Assembly (NCBI RefSeq): GCF_000550805.1
Contig: NZ_CP004353.1
Coordinates: 1,984,001-2,048,000, forward strand
Direction of reading: 5' to 3'
DNA length: 64,000 nucleotides
DNA from: Corynebacterium vitaeruminis DSM 20294
GTDB lineage: Bacteria > Actinomycetota > Actinomycetes > Mycobacteriales > Mycobacteriaceae
Shown here piece after piece: positions 1 to 9,607 of the stretch; position 1 is the first letter of the stretch; each line of letters starts with the position of its first letter. Under the pieces are notes generated by a model. The model saw nothing but the letters and a program-made list of their open reading frames with translations, searched no databases and was not told the origin of the DNA. A program made the position numbers and the translations under genes.

Positions 1-161
1 TTGAGCGCCGTGGGATCGGAGTCGACGAGGACAGCGTCCACGCCCAGGTCGATGAGCAGGCGCGCCGCCCCCACCCCGGAGACGCCAGCGCCGGTGACCA
101 TTACCGGCCCGCGGAGAAGAGCGATGTCGGATAGTCCTGCGGTGTTGATGCTGTGGCTCAT
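1..161 (-). CDS. murD: UDP-N-acetylmuramoylalanine--D-glutamate ligase, N-terminal part (cut by window edge)
   Basis: Only the first 53 codons are inside the window; the gene runs off its left end. The start is the ATG at 161, with GAGGAC a short distance upstream as ribosome binding site. The visible peptide reads MSHSINTAGLSDIALL and then VMVTGAGVSGVGAARLL, the glycine-rich nucleotide-binding turn expected at the N-terminus of MurD. MurD is a cytoplasmic enzyme that adds D-glutamate to UDP-MurNAc-L-Ala. It follows mraY on the same strand, separated by about 110 bp with a hairpin, which is the usual order mraY-murD of the dcw cluster. Confidence 0.85.
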   Translation of the reverse strand, partial: MSHSINTAGLSDIALLRGPVMVTGAGVSGVGAARLLIDLGVDAVLVDSDPTAL

Positions 162-230
162 GGGAAGTCCTCGGTCGAAGTAGAAGTGGTGGGTAGGAAC
201 GGGAATGAAGTTGTAGGAAGTGAGCGAAAA

Positions 231-252
231 GGCGGGGCCGCAAGGCCCCGCC
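231..252 (-). terminator. Hairpin with T-run between mraY and murD (possible attenuator)
   Basis: A perfect 9-bp stem (GGCGGGGCC at 231-239, GGCCCCGCC at 244-252) with a 4-base loop. Read on the minus strand, the direction of the mur genes, it is followed by TTTTCGC. It looks like a weak intrinsic terminator lying 20 bases after the mraY stop. Because murD follows on the same strand, partial termination is the likelier role. Confidence 0.5.
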
Positions 253-272
253 AGTACGGGAGTGGTCGGCGG

Positions 273-1373
273 CTAGAAGCCCGCCAGCCCCAGCCACTCG
301 CTGTAGAAGATGGAGGCGCCGATGAGCGCGGCGACCGCCGTGACCAGCCAGAAGCGGATCACCACGGTGGTCTCGGCCCAGCCGCCGTTCTCGAAGTGGT
401 GGTGGAAGGGCGCCATGCGGAAGATGCGGATGCCGCGGGTCTTGAACCCGAAGACCTGGATCACCACGGAGGCGGCCTCCATGACGAACAGCGCGCCGAT
501 GATGATCATGAGCAGCTCGGTGCGCGAGGTCACGGACAGGCCTGCGACGAGGCCGCCGAGGGCGAGCGAGCCGGTGTCCCCCATGAAGATCTTCGCCGGG
601 GCGGCGTTCCACCAGAGGAAGCCGAGGCAGGCGCCGAGGCCCGCGGCGGCGAGCACCGCGAGGTCGAGCGGGTCGCGGACGTCGTAGCAGCCGGGCGCCG
701 CACCCTCCGCGCAGCCGTTGCGGAACTGCCAGAAGGTGATCAGCGTATACGCGCCCATGACGATCGCGGTGCTGCCCGCGGCCAGGCCGTCGAGGCCGTC
801 GGTGAGGTTGACCGCGTTCGACCACGCCGAGATGAGGATGTACATGAAGATGAGGAAGATGATCGTGCCCACGATCGTGCCGCCGACGGCGAGGTCGATG
901 GTGTCTAGATCGCGCAGGTAGGACAGGTGGGTCGAGCCCGGGGTAAGCCCGTCCTCGTCGGGGAACTGCAGCACGAGGAGGCCGAAGATGAGCGCGATGG
1001 CCAGCTGGCCGATGAGCTTGGCCTTTTTGTTCAGTCCCAGGTTGCGGCCCATGTAGAGCTTGATGAAGTCGTCGGCGAAGCCGAGCCCGCCCAGCGCCAG
1101 CGTCAGCCCCAGCACAAGCACGCCGGAGACGGTAAAGCCCTGGGTGCCGTTGAGCTCGCCGTAGATGCCCGCGACGATGTATGCGACCGTGATGCCGATG
1201 AGGATGGCGATGCCGCCCATCGTGGGCGTGCCCCTCTTGCGCAGGTGCGACTTCGGACCTTCCTCGCGGATCTCCTGGCCGAGCCCCTCCGCACTGAAGC
1301 GACGAATGAGGATTGGCGTGACGAAGATCGACACCAAAAGTCCAATCGCTCCCGCCAGAATAATCTGGGTCAC
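273..1373 (-). CDS. mraY: Phospho-N-acetylmuramoyl-pentapeptide-transferase
   Basis: MraY is the integral membrane enzyme that moves phospho-MurNAc-pentapeptide from UDP to undecaprenyl phosphate, giving lipid I. The 366-residue length is normal for the family. About ten hydrophobic segments are visible. Family motifs are intact: TMGGIAIL near residue 52, [15 protein letters not shown] with its catalytic aspartates, [12 protein letters not shown], and the HHHFENGG histidine motif near the C-terminus. The start is a GTG at 1373 with AGGTGAG upstream. The 175-bp gap to murF, which carries a 16-bp palindrome, suggests that mraY may also have its own promoter. Confidence 0.96.
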   Translation of the reverse strand: MTQIILAGAIGLLVSIFVTPILIRRFSAEGLGQEIREEGPKSHLRKRGTPTMGGIAILIGITVAYIVAGIYGELNGTQGFTVSGVLVLGLTLALGGLGFADDFIKLYMGRNLGLNKKAKLIGQLAIALIFGLLVLQFPDEDGLTPGSTHLSYLRDLDTIDLAVGGTIVGTIIFLIFMYILISAWSNAVNLTDGLDGLAAGSTAIVMGAYTLITFWQFRNGCAEGAAPGCYDVRDPLDLAVLAAAGLGACLGFLWWNAAPAKIFMGDTGSLALGGLVAGLSVTSRTELLMIIIGALFVMEAASVVIQVFGFKTRGIRIFRMAPFHHHFENGGWAETTVVIRFWLVTAVAALIGASIFYSEWLGLAGF

Positions 1374-1481
1374 TGTCTGCTCACCTACTGTTTCTCGTGT
1401 TCACTAATGATTCGTTGCCGCGCCGAGGCCTTTTATTCAACCTTATTAGAGCACCCGGCCGTTTTCCCGATAGCCGTCGCA

Positions 1482-1497
1482 GTTGGGAATTCCCAAC
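1482..1497. promoter_or_regulatory. Perfect 16-bp palindrome upstream of mraY
   Basis: GTTGGGAATTCCCAAC is its own reverse complement. It lies about 110 bp before the mraY start, in the murF-mraY gap. A second, shorter palindrome, TTCCCGGGAA, sits about 15 bp further upstream at 1513-1522. A perfect palindrome in a promoter-sized gap suggests a dimeric repressor site. The protein is unknown. Confidence 0.4.
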
Positions 1498-1548
1498 CCG
1501 CGTTCGGCTCCTTCCCGGGAATTAGTTTAACTTCTGCTCATGAGTTTC

Positions 1549-3108
1549 TTAACTTGAGGCGCCCGGGGCCTCGGCGAGGGCCTCGGCGACCTGCCAGAGC
1601 TTGAACGCATTCGACGCCTTGACCAGGACCACGTCGCCGGGCCGCAGGCGTTCGCGCAGCTCAGCGGCGGCGGCATCGTTGTCCGCGACCAGCCGCGCCT
1701 CAACGCCCGCTCGTTGCGCGGCGTCCTTCATCGCGGCGCTCAGCGGGTTGTCGCCTACCGCGACAAGCTTGTCGACGCCAAGGCTTGCGAGCTCCCGACC
1801 CAGGTCGGCGTGCGAGCCGACCTCGTCCTCGCCCAGCTCGCCCATCGGCCCGAGCACCGCCCAGCTGGCAGCACCCTTTCGGCCAGCGGCCATGGAGACC
1901 AGCGCCTTGAGCCCCGCCCGCATGCTCTCCGGGTTGGCATTGTAGGAGTCGTTGATGACGGTCACCCCGTCGGCGCGGGTGCGCACGTCCATGCGGTGCG
2001 CGGAGGCGTTGTGGTGAGAGGCCACGGCGCCCAGGATGAGCGCGGAGTCGAGGCCCGCCGCCACGGCCGCGCCGATGGCGGCCAGGCAATTGGCCACCTG
2101 GTGCTCGCCGAACACGCCTAGCTGCACGCGGCCCTGTTCCTCGCCACGGATGGTGAGGTCGAAGCTCGGGCGCGCAAGCTCGTCGAGGCTGACGTTGGTG
2201 GCGACGATGTCCACCGAAGTGTTCACGCGCTCCCCGGTGGCATCGGCGTAGGACGCCTCCTTCTTTCCCAGCGCCGAGTACAGGAGGATTCCTGCCTTCG
2301 TGCGCGGGCTCATGGACATGACGAAGTCGTCGTTGGCGTTGAGCACCGCGACGCCGCCCTCGGCGGCGTCGGGCAGGGCTTCCACGAGCTCGCCCTTGGC
2401 CTGCGCGATCGTCTCGCGGCTGCCGAACTCGCCCAGGTGCGCGGAGCCGACGTTGAGCTCCACGCCGATCTTCGGCGGCGCGATCCGCGCGAGGTTGGCC
2501 ACGTGCCCGAGGCCGCGCGCCGACATCTCGGCGACGAGGTAGCGGGTGACCGGCTCACACTTGAGCGCGGTGTAGGGGTGCCCGATCTCGTTATTGAAGG
2601 AGCCGGGCGGGGCCACCGTGGCGCCCGCGGCGCGGAAGATGGTGGCCATGAAGTCTTTGGTGGAGGTCTTACCGGCCGAGCCGGTCACTCCGATGACGGT
2701 GAGGGCGACGGTCTCCTCCCCCGCCTGGTGCGGGGTGGCGAGCGTGTCCACCACGTGGCGGGCGAGCTTCCCCAGCGCCGCCAGCACCGCCGCCACCGAG
2801 CCGTCGGCGTCGTTTTCGAGGGCGTAGCTGTCGTGCTTACGCTCCTCCTCCGGCACTGGCGGGACGATCACCGCGGGCACGCCGACCTCGCGGAAGGCGA
2901 GCGTTCCCACCGCGCCCTGCTCGGTGGCCTTGACGGCGAAGTCGTGCCCGTCGACGCGGGCGCCCGCCAGCGCGAGGAAGAGGTCGCCGGGGCCGATCTT
3001 GCGGGAGTCGAACTCGACGTTTCCGGTCACTAGCGCGTTCTCGTCGGGCGCGTCGGCGACGCGGCCGCCCACGATGCGGGCGATGTCTGCGAGGCTTAGG
3101 TTAATCAT
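1549..3108 (-). CDS. murF: UDP-N-acetylmuramoyl-tripeptide--D-alanyl-D-alanine ligase
   Basis: MurF adds D-Ala-D-Ala to UDP-MurNAc-tripeptide, the last cytoplasmic step of the peptidoglycan precursor pathway. At 519 residues it has the normal length. The ATP loop GVTGSAGKTSTKD lies at about residues 140-152, followed by the NNEIGHP motif of the central Mur domain and the C-terminal ligase domain with VINDSYNANPESM. The ATG at 3108 overlaps the murE stop by four bases (ATGA), so the two are translationally coupled. Confidence 0.97.
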   Translation of the reverse strand: MINLSLADIARIVGGRVADAPDENALVTGNVEFDSRKIGPGDLFLALAGARVDGHDFAVKATEQGAVGTLAFREVGVPAVIVPPVPEEERKHDSYALENDADGSVAAVLAALGKLARHVVDTLATPHQAGEETVALTVIGVTGSAGKTSTKDFMATIFRAAGATVAPPGSFNNEIGHPYTALKCEPVTRYLVAEMSARGLGHVANLARIAPPKIGVELNVGSAHLGEFGSRETIAQAKGELVEALPDAAEGGVAVLNANDDFVMSMSPRTKAGILLYSALGKKEASYADATGERVNTSVDIVATNVSLDELARPSFDLTIRGEEQGRVQLGVFGEHQVANCLAAIGAAVAAGLDSALILGAVASHHNASAHRMDVRTRADGVTVINDSYNANPESMRAGLKALVSMAAGRKGAASWAVLGPMGELGEDEVGSHADLGRELASLGVDKLVAVGDNPLSAAMKDAAQRAGVEARLVADNDAAAAELRERLRPGDVVLVKASNAFKLWQVAEALAEAPGASS

Positions 3109-4658
3109 CTTTTCTTCGATTCGGGGTGGTTGCCAGAGGGTGAGAGGGTGGGATCGGTCAGCGCGGCGCGGACCTCCTCGCGGTCGTCGAAGTGGTGGTT
3201 GACGCCGGCGATGAGCTGGCCGACCTCGTGGCCCTTGCCCGCGACGACGACGCCGTCGCCGGTCCCCGCGCTGCGGATCGCCTCACGGATGGCCTCCCGG
3301 CGGTCGCCGATCTCCATGACGCGGGTGCCGCGGGCTGCGGGGGCTTCCTCCTTCAGCGCCGAGTTCGCGCCCTCGAGCACGGCCGCGCGGATGGTGGCCG
3401 GGTCCTCGGAGCGCGGGTTGTCGTCGGTGATGATGACGAGGTCCGCGCGGCGCACCGCCTCGGCCCCCATGATGGGGCGCTTGCCCGCGTCGCGGTCGCC
3501 ACCCGCGCCCACCACGACGATGAGCTTGCCGTCGACCTGCGCGCGAACGGTGTCGAGCACGGCGGCGACGGCCGCAGGCTTGTGGGCGTAGTCGACCACC
3601 GCGAGGAAGTCCTGCCCCTCGTCGATCTTCTCCATGCGGCCGGGCACGCCCACCCCGGCGATTCCCTTCGCGGCGGCCGCGGTGTCCCCGCCAACGGCGT
3701 CGATAAGCGAGAGCGCGAGCGTGGCGTTGGCGACGTTAAAGCGGCCCGGCAGCGGGAGCTCGACGTCGAGGGAGCGATCGGCGAAGGTGAGCGTGAAGCG
3801 CTGGGCGCCGCTGGGCTCGGCTTTGATGTCTACCGCGGCGATGTCCGCCTGCTTACCCACCGTGGTGCAGGTCGTGGGGTCTTGCGCGCGGGCGGCCATC
3901 TTCTCGCCCCATTCGTCGTCGATACAGATGACGGCCTTCTTGGCGCACATCGGGGAGGCGGGGTCGAAGAACAGCGCCTTGGCCTCGAAGTACTCCTCCA
4001 TCGTGGCGTGGAAGTCGAGGTGGTCCTGGGAGAGGTTGGTAAAGCCCGCAACGTCGAAGTCTGTGCCGCGCACGCGGCCGAGCGAGAGCGCGTGGGAGGA
4101 AACCTCCATGACCACGTGCGTGACGCCGCGGTCGCGCATGCGGCTAAACAGCGCCTGCAGCGTCGTCGCCTCCGGCGTGGTGAGCTTGGTGGGGACCGGC
4201 TCGCCGTTGATGCGGGTGCCCGTGGTGCCGATGAGCCCCACGTTCGCGCCCGCGGCGATGAGCCCTGACTCAATGAGGTAGCTGGTGGTGGTCTTGCCGG
4301 AGGTGCCGGTCACGCCGATGATGGTCATGTCCCTCGACGGGTGCCCGTAGATCTCGGCGGCGACGAAGCCCAGAACGTCGCGGACGTTGTCCACCACGAT
4401 GACCGGCTTAGCGTAGCCCTCGCCCTGAAGGATGGACAGGCCCGCCTCGTCGGTGAGCACGGCCGCCGCCGGGGTGCTCGCCGCGAAGCTCGCGCCGTGG
4501 CTGCGGGTGCCGGGCAGCGCCGCGAAGAGCCCGCCGGAAGGAAGCTGCGTGGAGTCGAGCCCGATCTCGGCGATCGCGAGGTCCTCGTGGGATGCTCCCT
4601 CCGGGGCTTCCAAGCGGCCTCCTGCGACCTCCACCAGCGACGATAGTGTTGCTGTCAC
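3105..4658 (-). CDS. murE: UDP-N-acetylmuramoyl-tripeptide synthetase (meso-diaminopimelate adding)
   Basis: MurE adds the third amino acid of the stem peptide in the cytoplasm. The ATP loop GVTGTSGKTTT is at residues 115-125. The DNPRSEDP motif in the C-terminal domain is the signature of enzymes that use meso-diaminopimelate rather than lysine, as expected for the corynebacterial wall. Length is 517 residues. The start is the GTG at 4658, preceded by AAGGAA. A gap of 196 bp separates it from pbp upstream; that gap carries one copy of the dispersed GCGTCGACAAGC motif. Confidence 0.97.
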   Translation of the reverse strand: MTATLSSLVEVAGGRLEAPEGASHEDLAIAEIGLDSTQLPSGGLFAALPGTRSHGASFAASTPAAAVLTDEAGLSILQGEGYAKPVIVVDNVRDVLGFVAAEIYGHPSRDMTIIGVTGTSGKTTTSYLIESGLIAAGANVGLIGTTGTRINGEPVPTKLTTPEATTLQALFSRMRDRGVTHVVMEVSSHALSLGRVRGTDFDVAGFTNLSQDHLDFHATMEEYFEAKALFFDPASPMCAKKAVICIDDEWGEKMAARAQDPTTCTTVGKQADIAAVDIKAEPSGAQRFTLTFADRSLDVELPLPGRFNVANATLALSLIDAVGGDTAAAAKGIAGVGVPGRMEKIDEGQDFLAVVDYAHKPAAVAAVLDTVRAQVDGKLIVVVGAGGDRDAGKRPIMGAEAVRRADLVIITDDNPRSEDPATIRAAVLEGANSALKEEAPAARGTRVMEIGDRREAIREAIRSAGTGDGVVVAGKGHEVGQLIAGVNHHFDDREEVRAALTDPTLSPSGNHPESKKR

Positions 4659-4697
4659 GGCGTGTTCCTTTCTCGAGCGTTGCGCTCCTCGGTTTTC

Positions 4698-4709
4698 GCT
4701 TGTCGACGC
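4698..4709 (-). repeat. Copy of the dispersed GCGTCGACAAGC motif
   Basis: Exact 12-base copy on the minus strand in the pbp-murE gap. It is preceded by CCGATAG and followed by GAAAAC, the flanks most often seen around intergenic copies. Confidence 0.7.
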
Positions 4710-4854
4710 CTATCGGCTGGCAGCCCGGTGGTGGCCAGCGGCGCGAGAAGAATGAGGTCCCGCCGGCAAAGCTTAGGGGTGCAAGCTCCACCGGCGGCAC
4801 AGTGTCCTTTTTAGGGTATTCAATTGTTCGGGTGGGTGTCTGCGCGGCCCGCCG

Positions 4855-6888
4855 TTACTGGGCCTGCAGGATGAGCTGTCCCTCCATCGGCTTCGACAGG
4901 GGCACGTTGTCCCGGTTCAGCAGCCAGGTCGCGATGTCGCGGAACAGCGGGGCCGCGGACTGCCCGCCCTCGCCGTGGACGCCGCGCTGCGGCCGGTCCA
5001 GCTGGATCGCCACCACGAAGCGGGGGTCGTCCGCGGGCGCCATGCCCGCGAAGGTGATCCAGTAGGCGGAGTTCGAGTAGGCACCCGTGTTGGGATCGAC
5101 CTGCTGGGCGGTGCCGGTCTTGCCCGAGGTCTGGTATCCCTCGACGGCGCCGCTCGCGCCGGTGCCCTGCTGGACGCCGGTCGGGTCGGACTGCATGACC
5201 GCGCGGAACATGTCGATGACGGTGCGCGCCGTCTGCGCCGAGACCACCTGGGTCTGCTTCGGGGCCGGCTGCTCGATGACGTTGCCCTCGGCGTCCTTCA
5301 TCTCCGCAATGATGCGCGGCTCGACCCGGACACCGCCGTTGGCGATGGTCTGGTAGACGCTGGCCATCTGCAGCAGGGTCCAGCTCATGCCCTGGCCGAT
5401 CGGGAGGTTAGCAAAGGTACCGCCCGACCACTGCGAGCGGTCCGCCAGGATGCCGGAGGACTCCGAGGGCAGCTCGATGCCCGTGGACTGGCCGATGCCG
5501 AACTTCTGCAGCAGGTCGGCGTACTTGTCCTCGCCGAGGCGCTTGGCCAGGATCAGGGTGCCCACGTTGGAGGACTTACCGAAGATGCCGGTCGTGGTAT
5601 ACCCCACGGTCCCGTGCTCCCACGCGTCCTTGACGGTGACGCCGGACATGTCGATGCTGCCCGGCACCTGGATGACCTCGTCGGGCGTGCTCAGCCCGTT
5701 CTCGATCACTCCCGCGGCGGTGATGATCTTGGCCACCGAACCGGGCTCGAACGGGTTGGAGATGGTCTCGTTGCCGAAATTCTTGCCCTTGTCCAGCTGC
5801 GCCTGGATGTCACCGATCGGGTCGATGGTGCCGGAGTTGGCCATGGCGAGCACCTGCCCGGTCTTGGAGTCGAGGACGACGGCCTCGCCACCTTGGGCGC
5901 CGGAGTTGGCCACGGCTTGCTCGATCTGCTGCTGGACGTAGGTCTGAAGATCCAGGTCGATGGTGAGCGTGGCGGTTGCGCCGTCGGTCGCGGGAATCTC
6001 GTCGCGGGTCGTGCCGGGGATGACCTGGCCGTTGGCGGAGACGTCCACGGTGGAACGTCCGTCCACACCGGCCAGCAGTGCATCGCTCGAGGCCTCGAAC
6101 CCGAACTGCCCCTGGCCGTCCTGGGAGATCTTGCCCACGATGTTCTCGCCGATCGCTCCGTTCGGGTACTGGCGGATGCTCTGCAGATCCGCGGCGACCC
6201 CGTGGAAGGAATCGGCGATCTGCTGGGCGACGTCGGGGTCGACGTTGCGCACGAGCACCTCGTAGCTGCTGTCGGACTTGAGCTTGTTGAGGATGTCCTC
6301 GCTCTTGAGGTCGTCGGTGGAGGCTCCCGCGTCCTTGATGGTCTGTGGGATCTCCTCCGAGTAGCGCTTGAGCTCGTCGTCGACCTTCTGGTTGAGAAGC
6401 TCGGCGCGGGCGTCGCCCTGGTACTGCGAGTTCTGGTCGGACTGCTGGAGATCGAGCTCCGCCTGCTGCTTGAGCTCGGAGCGCAGCGTGTTCGGCGACA
6501 CCGTCAGCGAGCGGGCCTGCATGGTGTAGGCGATCTCCTTGCCGGAGCGATCAAGGATCTCGCCGCGGCGCGCGGACTCGACGTAGACGCGGGTGCGCTG
6601 CTCCTGCGCGAGGCTGGACAGCCCCGGGCCCCACACGAGCTGGACCACCGCGAGCCGCAGGATCAAGACCGCGGCCACGGCGACGGCGATCCACGTCGCC
6701 CACCTGATCCGCTGGAACATAGAGTTCTGCTGGGCGGCAGGGGACGCGGAGTTCACCTTGCGCTTGAGCCCGAGCTCACGCTCGCGCTCGTACTTTCGGC
6801 TGCTCTCCCGCCCGTGGCCGCGCGGGTCGAAGCCCTGCGGATCGCGGTCACGCGGCGGGAGTCCACGCCCTTCGTGTGAACCAGTCAC
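4855..6888 (-). CDS. ftsI: Penicillin-binding protein, division transpeptidase (class B, FtsI/PBP3 type)
   Basis: Septal peptidoglycan transpeptidase. The 677 residues comprise a basic cytoplasmic tail (about 1-60), one membrane anchor (ATWIAVAVAAVLILRLAVVQ, about 65-85), a dimerisation domain and the transpeptidase domain. Catalytic motifs are all present: SVAK after EPG (nucleophile Ser), SSN in GKSSNVGT, and KTG in SGKTGTAQQ. There is no PASTA domain at the C-terminus. The start is the GTG at 6888, 14 bases after the ftsL stop. The gene order ftsL-pbp-murE is that of the actinobacterial dcw cluster, and in corynebacteria the product is usually named FtsI. Confidence 0.94.
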   Translation of the reverse strand: MTGSHEGRGLPPRDRDPQGFDPRGHGRESSRKYERERELGLKRKVNSASPAAQQNSMFQRIRWATWIAVAVAAVLILRLAVVQLVWGPGLSSLAQEQRTRVYVESARRGEILDRSGKEIAYTMQARSLTVSPNTLRSELKQQAELDLQQSDQNSQYQGDARAELLNQKVDDELKRYSEEIPQTIKDAGASTDDLKSEDILNKLKSDSSYEVLVRNVDPDVAQQIADSFHGVAADLQSIRQYPNGAIGENIVGKISQDGQGQFGFEASSDALLAGVDGRSTVDVSANGQVIPGTTRDEIPATDGATATLTIDLDLQTYVQQQIEQAVANSGAQGGEAVVLDSKTGQVLAMANSGTIDPIGDIQAQLDKGKNFGNETISNPFEPGSVAKIITAAGVIENGLSTPDEVIQVPGSIDMSGVTVKDAWEHGTVGYTTTGIFGKSSNVGTLILAKRLGEDKYADLLQKFGIGQSTGIELPSESSGILADRSQWSGGTFANLPIGQGMSWTLLQMASVYQTIANGGVRVEPRIIAEMKDAEGNVIEQPAPKQTQVVSAQTARTVIDMFRAVMQSDPTGVQQGTGASGAVEGYQTSGKTGTAQQVDPNTGAYSNSAYWITFAGMAPADDPRFVVAIQLDRPQRGVHGEGGQSAAPLFRDIATWLLNRDNVPLSKPMEGQLILQAQ

Positions 6889-6902
6889 TTAATGAGTCCG
6901 CC

Positions 6903-7610
6903 TTAATGCGCTGCATAGGGCGCAATCGTCGTGCCGTTGTGGGCAGGGGCGCTATTCGTCTGAGGAAGCGCGTTGAGGTTGTTGGTCACCTCGTTGGTCT
7001 TCGCCGGGTCGCTCGACGCCGTCGTAGCCTTCACCTGCTGTCCGTTCACATCAACTATAGGGCGGGTGAGGTCGGAAGCCGGACGCTGCTCGCTCGTGTC
7101 TCCGTTTTCGTTCACCGCGAGCACGCCGGGCTGGTCGGGCACGACCATGCCCATCTCGTTGGCCTTGCGCGCGAGCTCGGCGGACGAAGAGGCGTTCTGG
7201 AGGTCGCGGTTGAGCGTCTCGATCTGGTTGTTGAGCGTGGACTCCTGCGACTTCAGGTTCTGGATCTGGAAGGTCTGGGAGGTGGTCCAGCCGGACACCG
7301 TCATGGCCATGAACACGCCCAGCGCGATGAACACCAACAGCCCGGCGAGCATCTTGACCAGCCGCGGCTCGACGGCCTTCTTGTTGTCAGCGATCCGGCG
7401 CCCGCGCTGCGAAAAGCGCTGCTGGGAGCCCGGGGTGTGCTGGAAGGCGCGGCGGCGCCCCGGCGGCACGAGAGCGCGCTCGGGGGCGGCGGGGTTCGTG
7501 CGCGGGATGCGGCGCGCGCCGTCAAGGGTCGCGGTCGACTGGCGAGAATAGTCCCTCGATACATGCGAGCGACGCAGTGAATCGCGGCCAGATCCTTGCG
7601 TCATGGTCAT
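6903..7610 (-). CDS. ftsL: FtsL-like septum protein
   Basis: A 235-residue bitopic membrane protein with a long basic cytoplasmic N-terminus, one membrane span (LAGLLVFIALGVFMAMTVSG, about 88-107) and a short coiled-coil-prone segment immediately outside (IQNLKSQESTLNNQIETLNR), then a loose, Thr/Asn-rich tail. This layout and its place between rsmH and the division transpeptidase identify it as the actinobacterial FtsL counterpart; sequence identity between such proteins is low. The start is the ATG at 7610 with TTGGAG upstream; a second in-frame ATG follows two codons later. Confidence 0.8.
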   Translation of the reverse strand: MTMTQGSGRDSLRRSHVSRDYSRQSTATLDGARRIPRTNPAAPERALVPPGRRRAFQHTPGSQQRFSQRGRRIADNKKAVEPRLVKMLAGLLVFIALGVFMAMTVSGWTTSQTFQIQNLKSQESTLNNQIETLNRDLQNASSSAELARKANEMGMVVPDQPGVLAVNENGDTSEQRPASDLTRPIVDVNGQQVKATTASSDPAKTNEVTNNLNALPQTNSAPAHNGTTIAPYAAH

Positions 7611-7668
7611 TGTGTGTGCTCCAACCTGTGTCGTTTGCGTGTCGAAAGTGGGGTCTCGGGTAGGGGGT

Positions 7669-8694
7669 TTAAGTTAAGGCCTCGATGGCCCTGACTCGGA
7701 CGGGCGCCGATCTCGGGTTGTCCGCGATCTCCTGCTCGTTGGCCTTCTCCGCACCGCGGGTCACCAGCCGGTACTTGGCGGCGAACTCGGGCAGGTCCAT
7801 CGGCAGCCCCGGCGGGGTCTTGCTCGTCGTGTACTCCTTGAACAGGCGCTTGACGATCTTGTCCTCCAGCGACTGGTACGACATGAACACCGCCCTTCCG
7901 CCGGGCGCTAGCTTGTCGACGACCACGGGGATCACGTTCTCGATCGCCTCGAGCTCACGGTTGACCTCCACGCGCAGTGCCTGGAAGGTGCGTTTAGCGG
8001 GATGCCCGCCGGTGCGGCGGCTGGCTGCGGGGATGGTGGCGTAGAGGAGCTCGACAAGCCGCCCGGAGGTGCTAAACGGCTCCTTCTCCCGCTCGCGGAG
8101 GATCGCCGAGGCGATCTTGCCCGCGAACCGCTCGTCGCCGTAGTTCTTGAGGATCCGGGCGAGGTCGCCGTGCGAATAGGTGTTGAGCACGTCCGCGGCG
8201 GTGATCCCGGTGCTGTCGTCCATGCGCATGTCGAGCGGAGCGTCCACTCGGTAGGCGAAGCCGCGCTCGACCTGGTCGAGCTGCATCGAGGAGACGCCGA
8301 GATCGAACAACGCCCCGGCGAAGCCCGCTTCCTGCACCACCTGCGCCGGGCGGGCACCCGCGGCCGCCGCCTCGGCTAGCGGCTCCTCGAACTGGTCGAA
8401 GCGGCAGTGCAGGCCCAGAAACCTCTCGCCGAAGGGCTCGAGACGCTTGCGCGCGTCGGCAAGCGAATGCTCATCACGGTCGAGCCCGATGACCATGGCC
8501 TGCGGAAACTGCGAAAGGAAGTACTCGGTGTGACCGCCTGCGCCGAGGGTGCCGTCGAGGATGACCGCGCGATCGCCCAGCGCTGCGACGGGCGACTCGA
8601 TGAGGGCGGCCATGCGCTCGCGCATGACGGGGACGTGCCCGTGGTTGTCCGTGATGTCGTAGGAAAGTTCCTCGGAACCTAGCGCCTTTTCCAC
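7669..8694 (-). CDS. rsmH: 16S rRNA (cytosine(1402)-N(4))-methyltransferase
   Basis: RsmH (MraW) methylates N4 of C1402 in 16S rRNA using S-adenosylmethionine. The start chosen is the GTG at 8694, giving 341 residues beginning [10 protein letters not shown], because it has a strong purine-rich ribosome site (GAGGGGG) and the next conserved block, HVPVMRERM, follows close behind. A longer reading frame extends upstream without homology. Motifs seen: [14 protein letters not shown] (SAM site), [18 protein letters not shown], and the C-terminal block ending [12 protein letters not shown]. It is the second gene of the mraZ operon. Confidence 0.95.
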   Translation of the reverse strand: MEKALGSEELSYDITDNHGHVPVMRERMAALIESPVAALGDRAVILDGTLGAGGHTEYFLSQFPQAMVIGLDRDEHSLADARKRLEPFGERFLGLHCRFDQFEEPLAEAAAAGARPAQVVQEAGFAGALFDLGVSSMQLDQVERGFAYRVDAPLDMRMDDSTGITAADVLNTYSHGDLARILKNYGDERFAGKIASAILREREKEPFSTSGRLVELLYATIPAASRRTGGHPAKRTFQALRVEVNRELEAIENVIPVVVDKLAPGGRAVFMSYQSLEDKIVKRLFKEYTTSKTPPGLPMDLPEFAAKYRLVTRGAEKANEQEIADNPRSAPVRVRAIEALT

Positions 8695-8839
8695 TAGCCA
8701 CCCCCTCGTTCGTGTTCTCGGCAGTTGCGCTGCGGGGCAAACACAGAGCCCCGTCCGGGGAGGAGGGATCTGATATCGGGGAAGTACACCAGATCCCACT
8801 CACTCCGAACGGAGTTCTTACGCCAACCTCCGCTGTGCT

Positions 8840-9271
8840 TTACAGAAGGTCTCCCAGCACGTCGCCGTCAGCCGCGGAGAAGGCGGCCTCGGTCTCCTGC
8901 TGGTATGCGTTCCAGGACTCTGCGTCCCAGATCTCGAGGAAATCCACCGAGCCGATCACGACGCACTCCTTGGTCAGGCCCGCGTAGGCGCGGTGCGCGG
9001 CCGACAGAGTGATACGACCCTGCCCGTCCGGGCGCTGCTCATCGGCGCTGGCCGCCAAGTTACGAATGAACGCGCGGGCCTCCGGGTTCGTCCGGGACAC
9101 CGCCGCCGCCTTGCGTGCCCTCGCTGCGAATTCCTCGCGCGGGTACACGGCCAGGGAGTGGTCCTGCCCCTTGGTCACCATCAGCCCACCGGCGAGATCC
9201 TCGCGGAACTTCGCCGGCAGCGTCAGCCGCCCTTTGTCGTCCAGCTTGGGGGTATAGGTACCGAGGAACAT
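8840..9271 (-). CDS. mraZ: Transcriptional regulator MraZ
   Basis: The 143-residue protein has the two AbrB-like double-psi folds of MraZ: an N-terminal half beginning [24 protein letters not shown] and a second half with [14 protein letters not shown]. MraZ is a DNA-binding ring-shaped regulator that represses its own dcw operon by binding TGGGN repeats with five-base spacers. It is the promoter-proximal gene here, with GGAGGT as ribosome site. TGGGG repeats lie about 90-115 bp upstream, consistent with autoregulation. The gap to rsmH is 145 bp. Confidence 0.96.
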   Translation of the reverse strand: MFLGTYTPKLDDKGRLTLPAKFREDLAGGLMVTKGQDHSLAVYPREEFAARARKAAAVSRTNPEARAFIRNLAASADEQRPDGQGRITLSAAHRAYAGLTKECVVIGSVDFLEIWDAESWNAYQQETEAAFSAADGDVLGDLL

Positions 9272-9360
9272 CGGGGCCTTACCTCCACACGCCGTATCGA
9301 TCGGATGTTTTTCCTCATGGTGCGAGTTGAGAATTTCTTAGGTTCTCCGCTCTACCATCG

Positions 9361-9389
9361 CCCACCACACTACCCCACTTTCCCCCACT
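9361..9389 (-). promoter_or_regulatory. MraZ box cluster upstream of mraZ
   Basis: On the minus strand the order is TGGGG, GAAAG, TGGGG, TAGTG, TGGTG: three boxes with five-base spacers, exactly the spacing known for MraZ operators in other bacteria. It lies about 90-115 bp before the mraZ start, so it fits an autoregulatory site. Confidence 0.65.
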
Positions 9390-9607
9390 TAAGGAAGCAA
9401 TGACGCCGAAACCCGACCCAGACGACGCGATTTCTAGCCTTTGAACAGCAGGTATAAAAGTGGGGAGGTTTTTCCTGCCCACCCGCGCCCCAATTCACTC
9501 CAGTAACATCAGTAACTTTCGCATCATTTACGCCTTTTTATTCACTTTTCCATCACTACACGACACAAGTGATCTGACACATCGACAAGCTGGTAATTTC
9601 TCTCAGG

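Noticed and set aside
9583..9594. Another dispersed-motif copy (ATCGACAAGC)
   Set aside because: Only the right part of the motif matches and the flanks do not fit; it is within what short chance matches allow.
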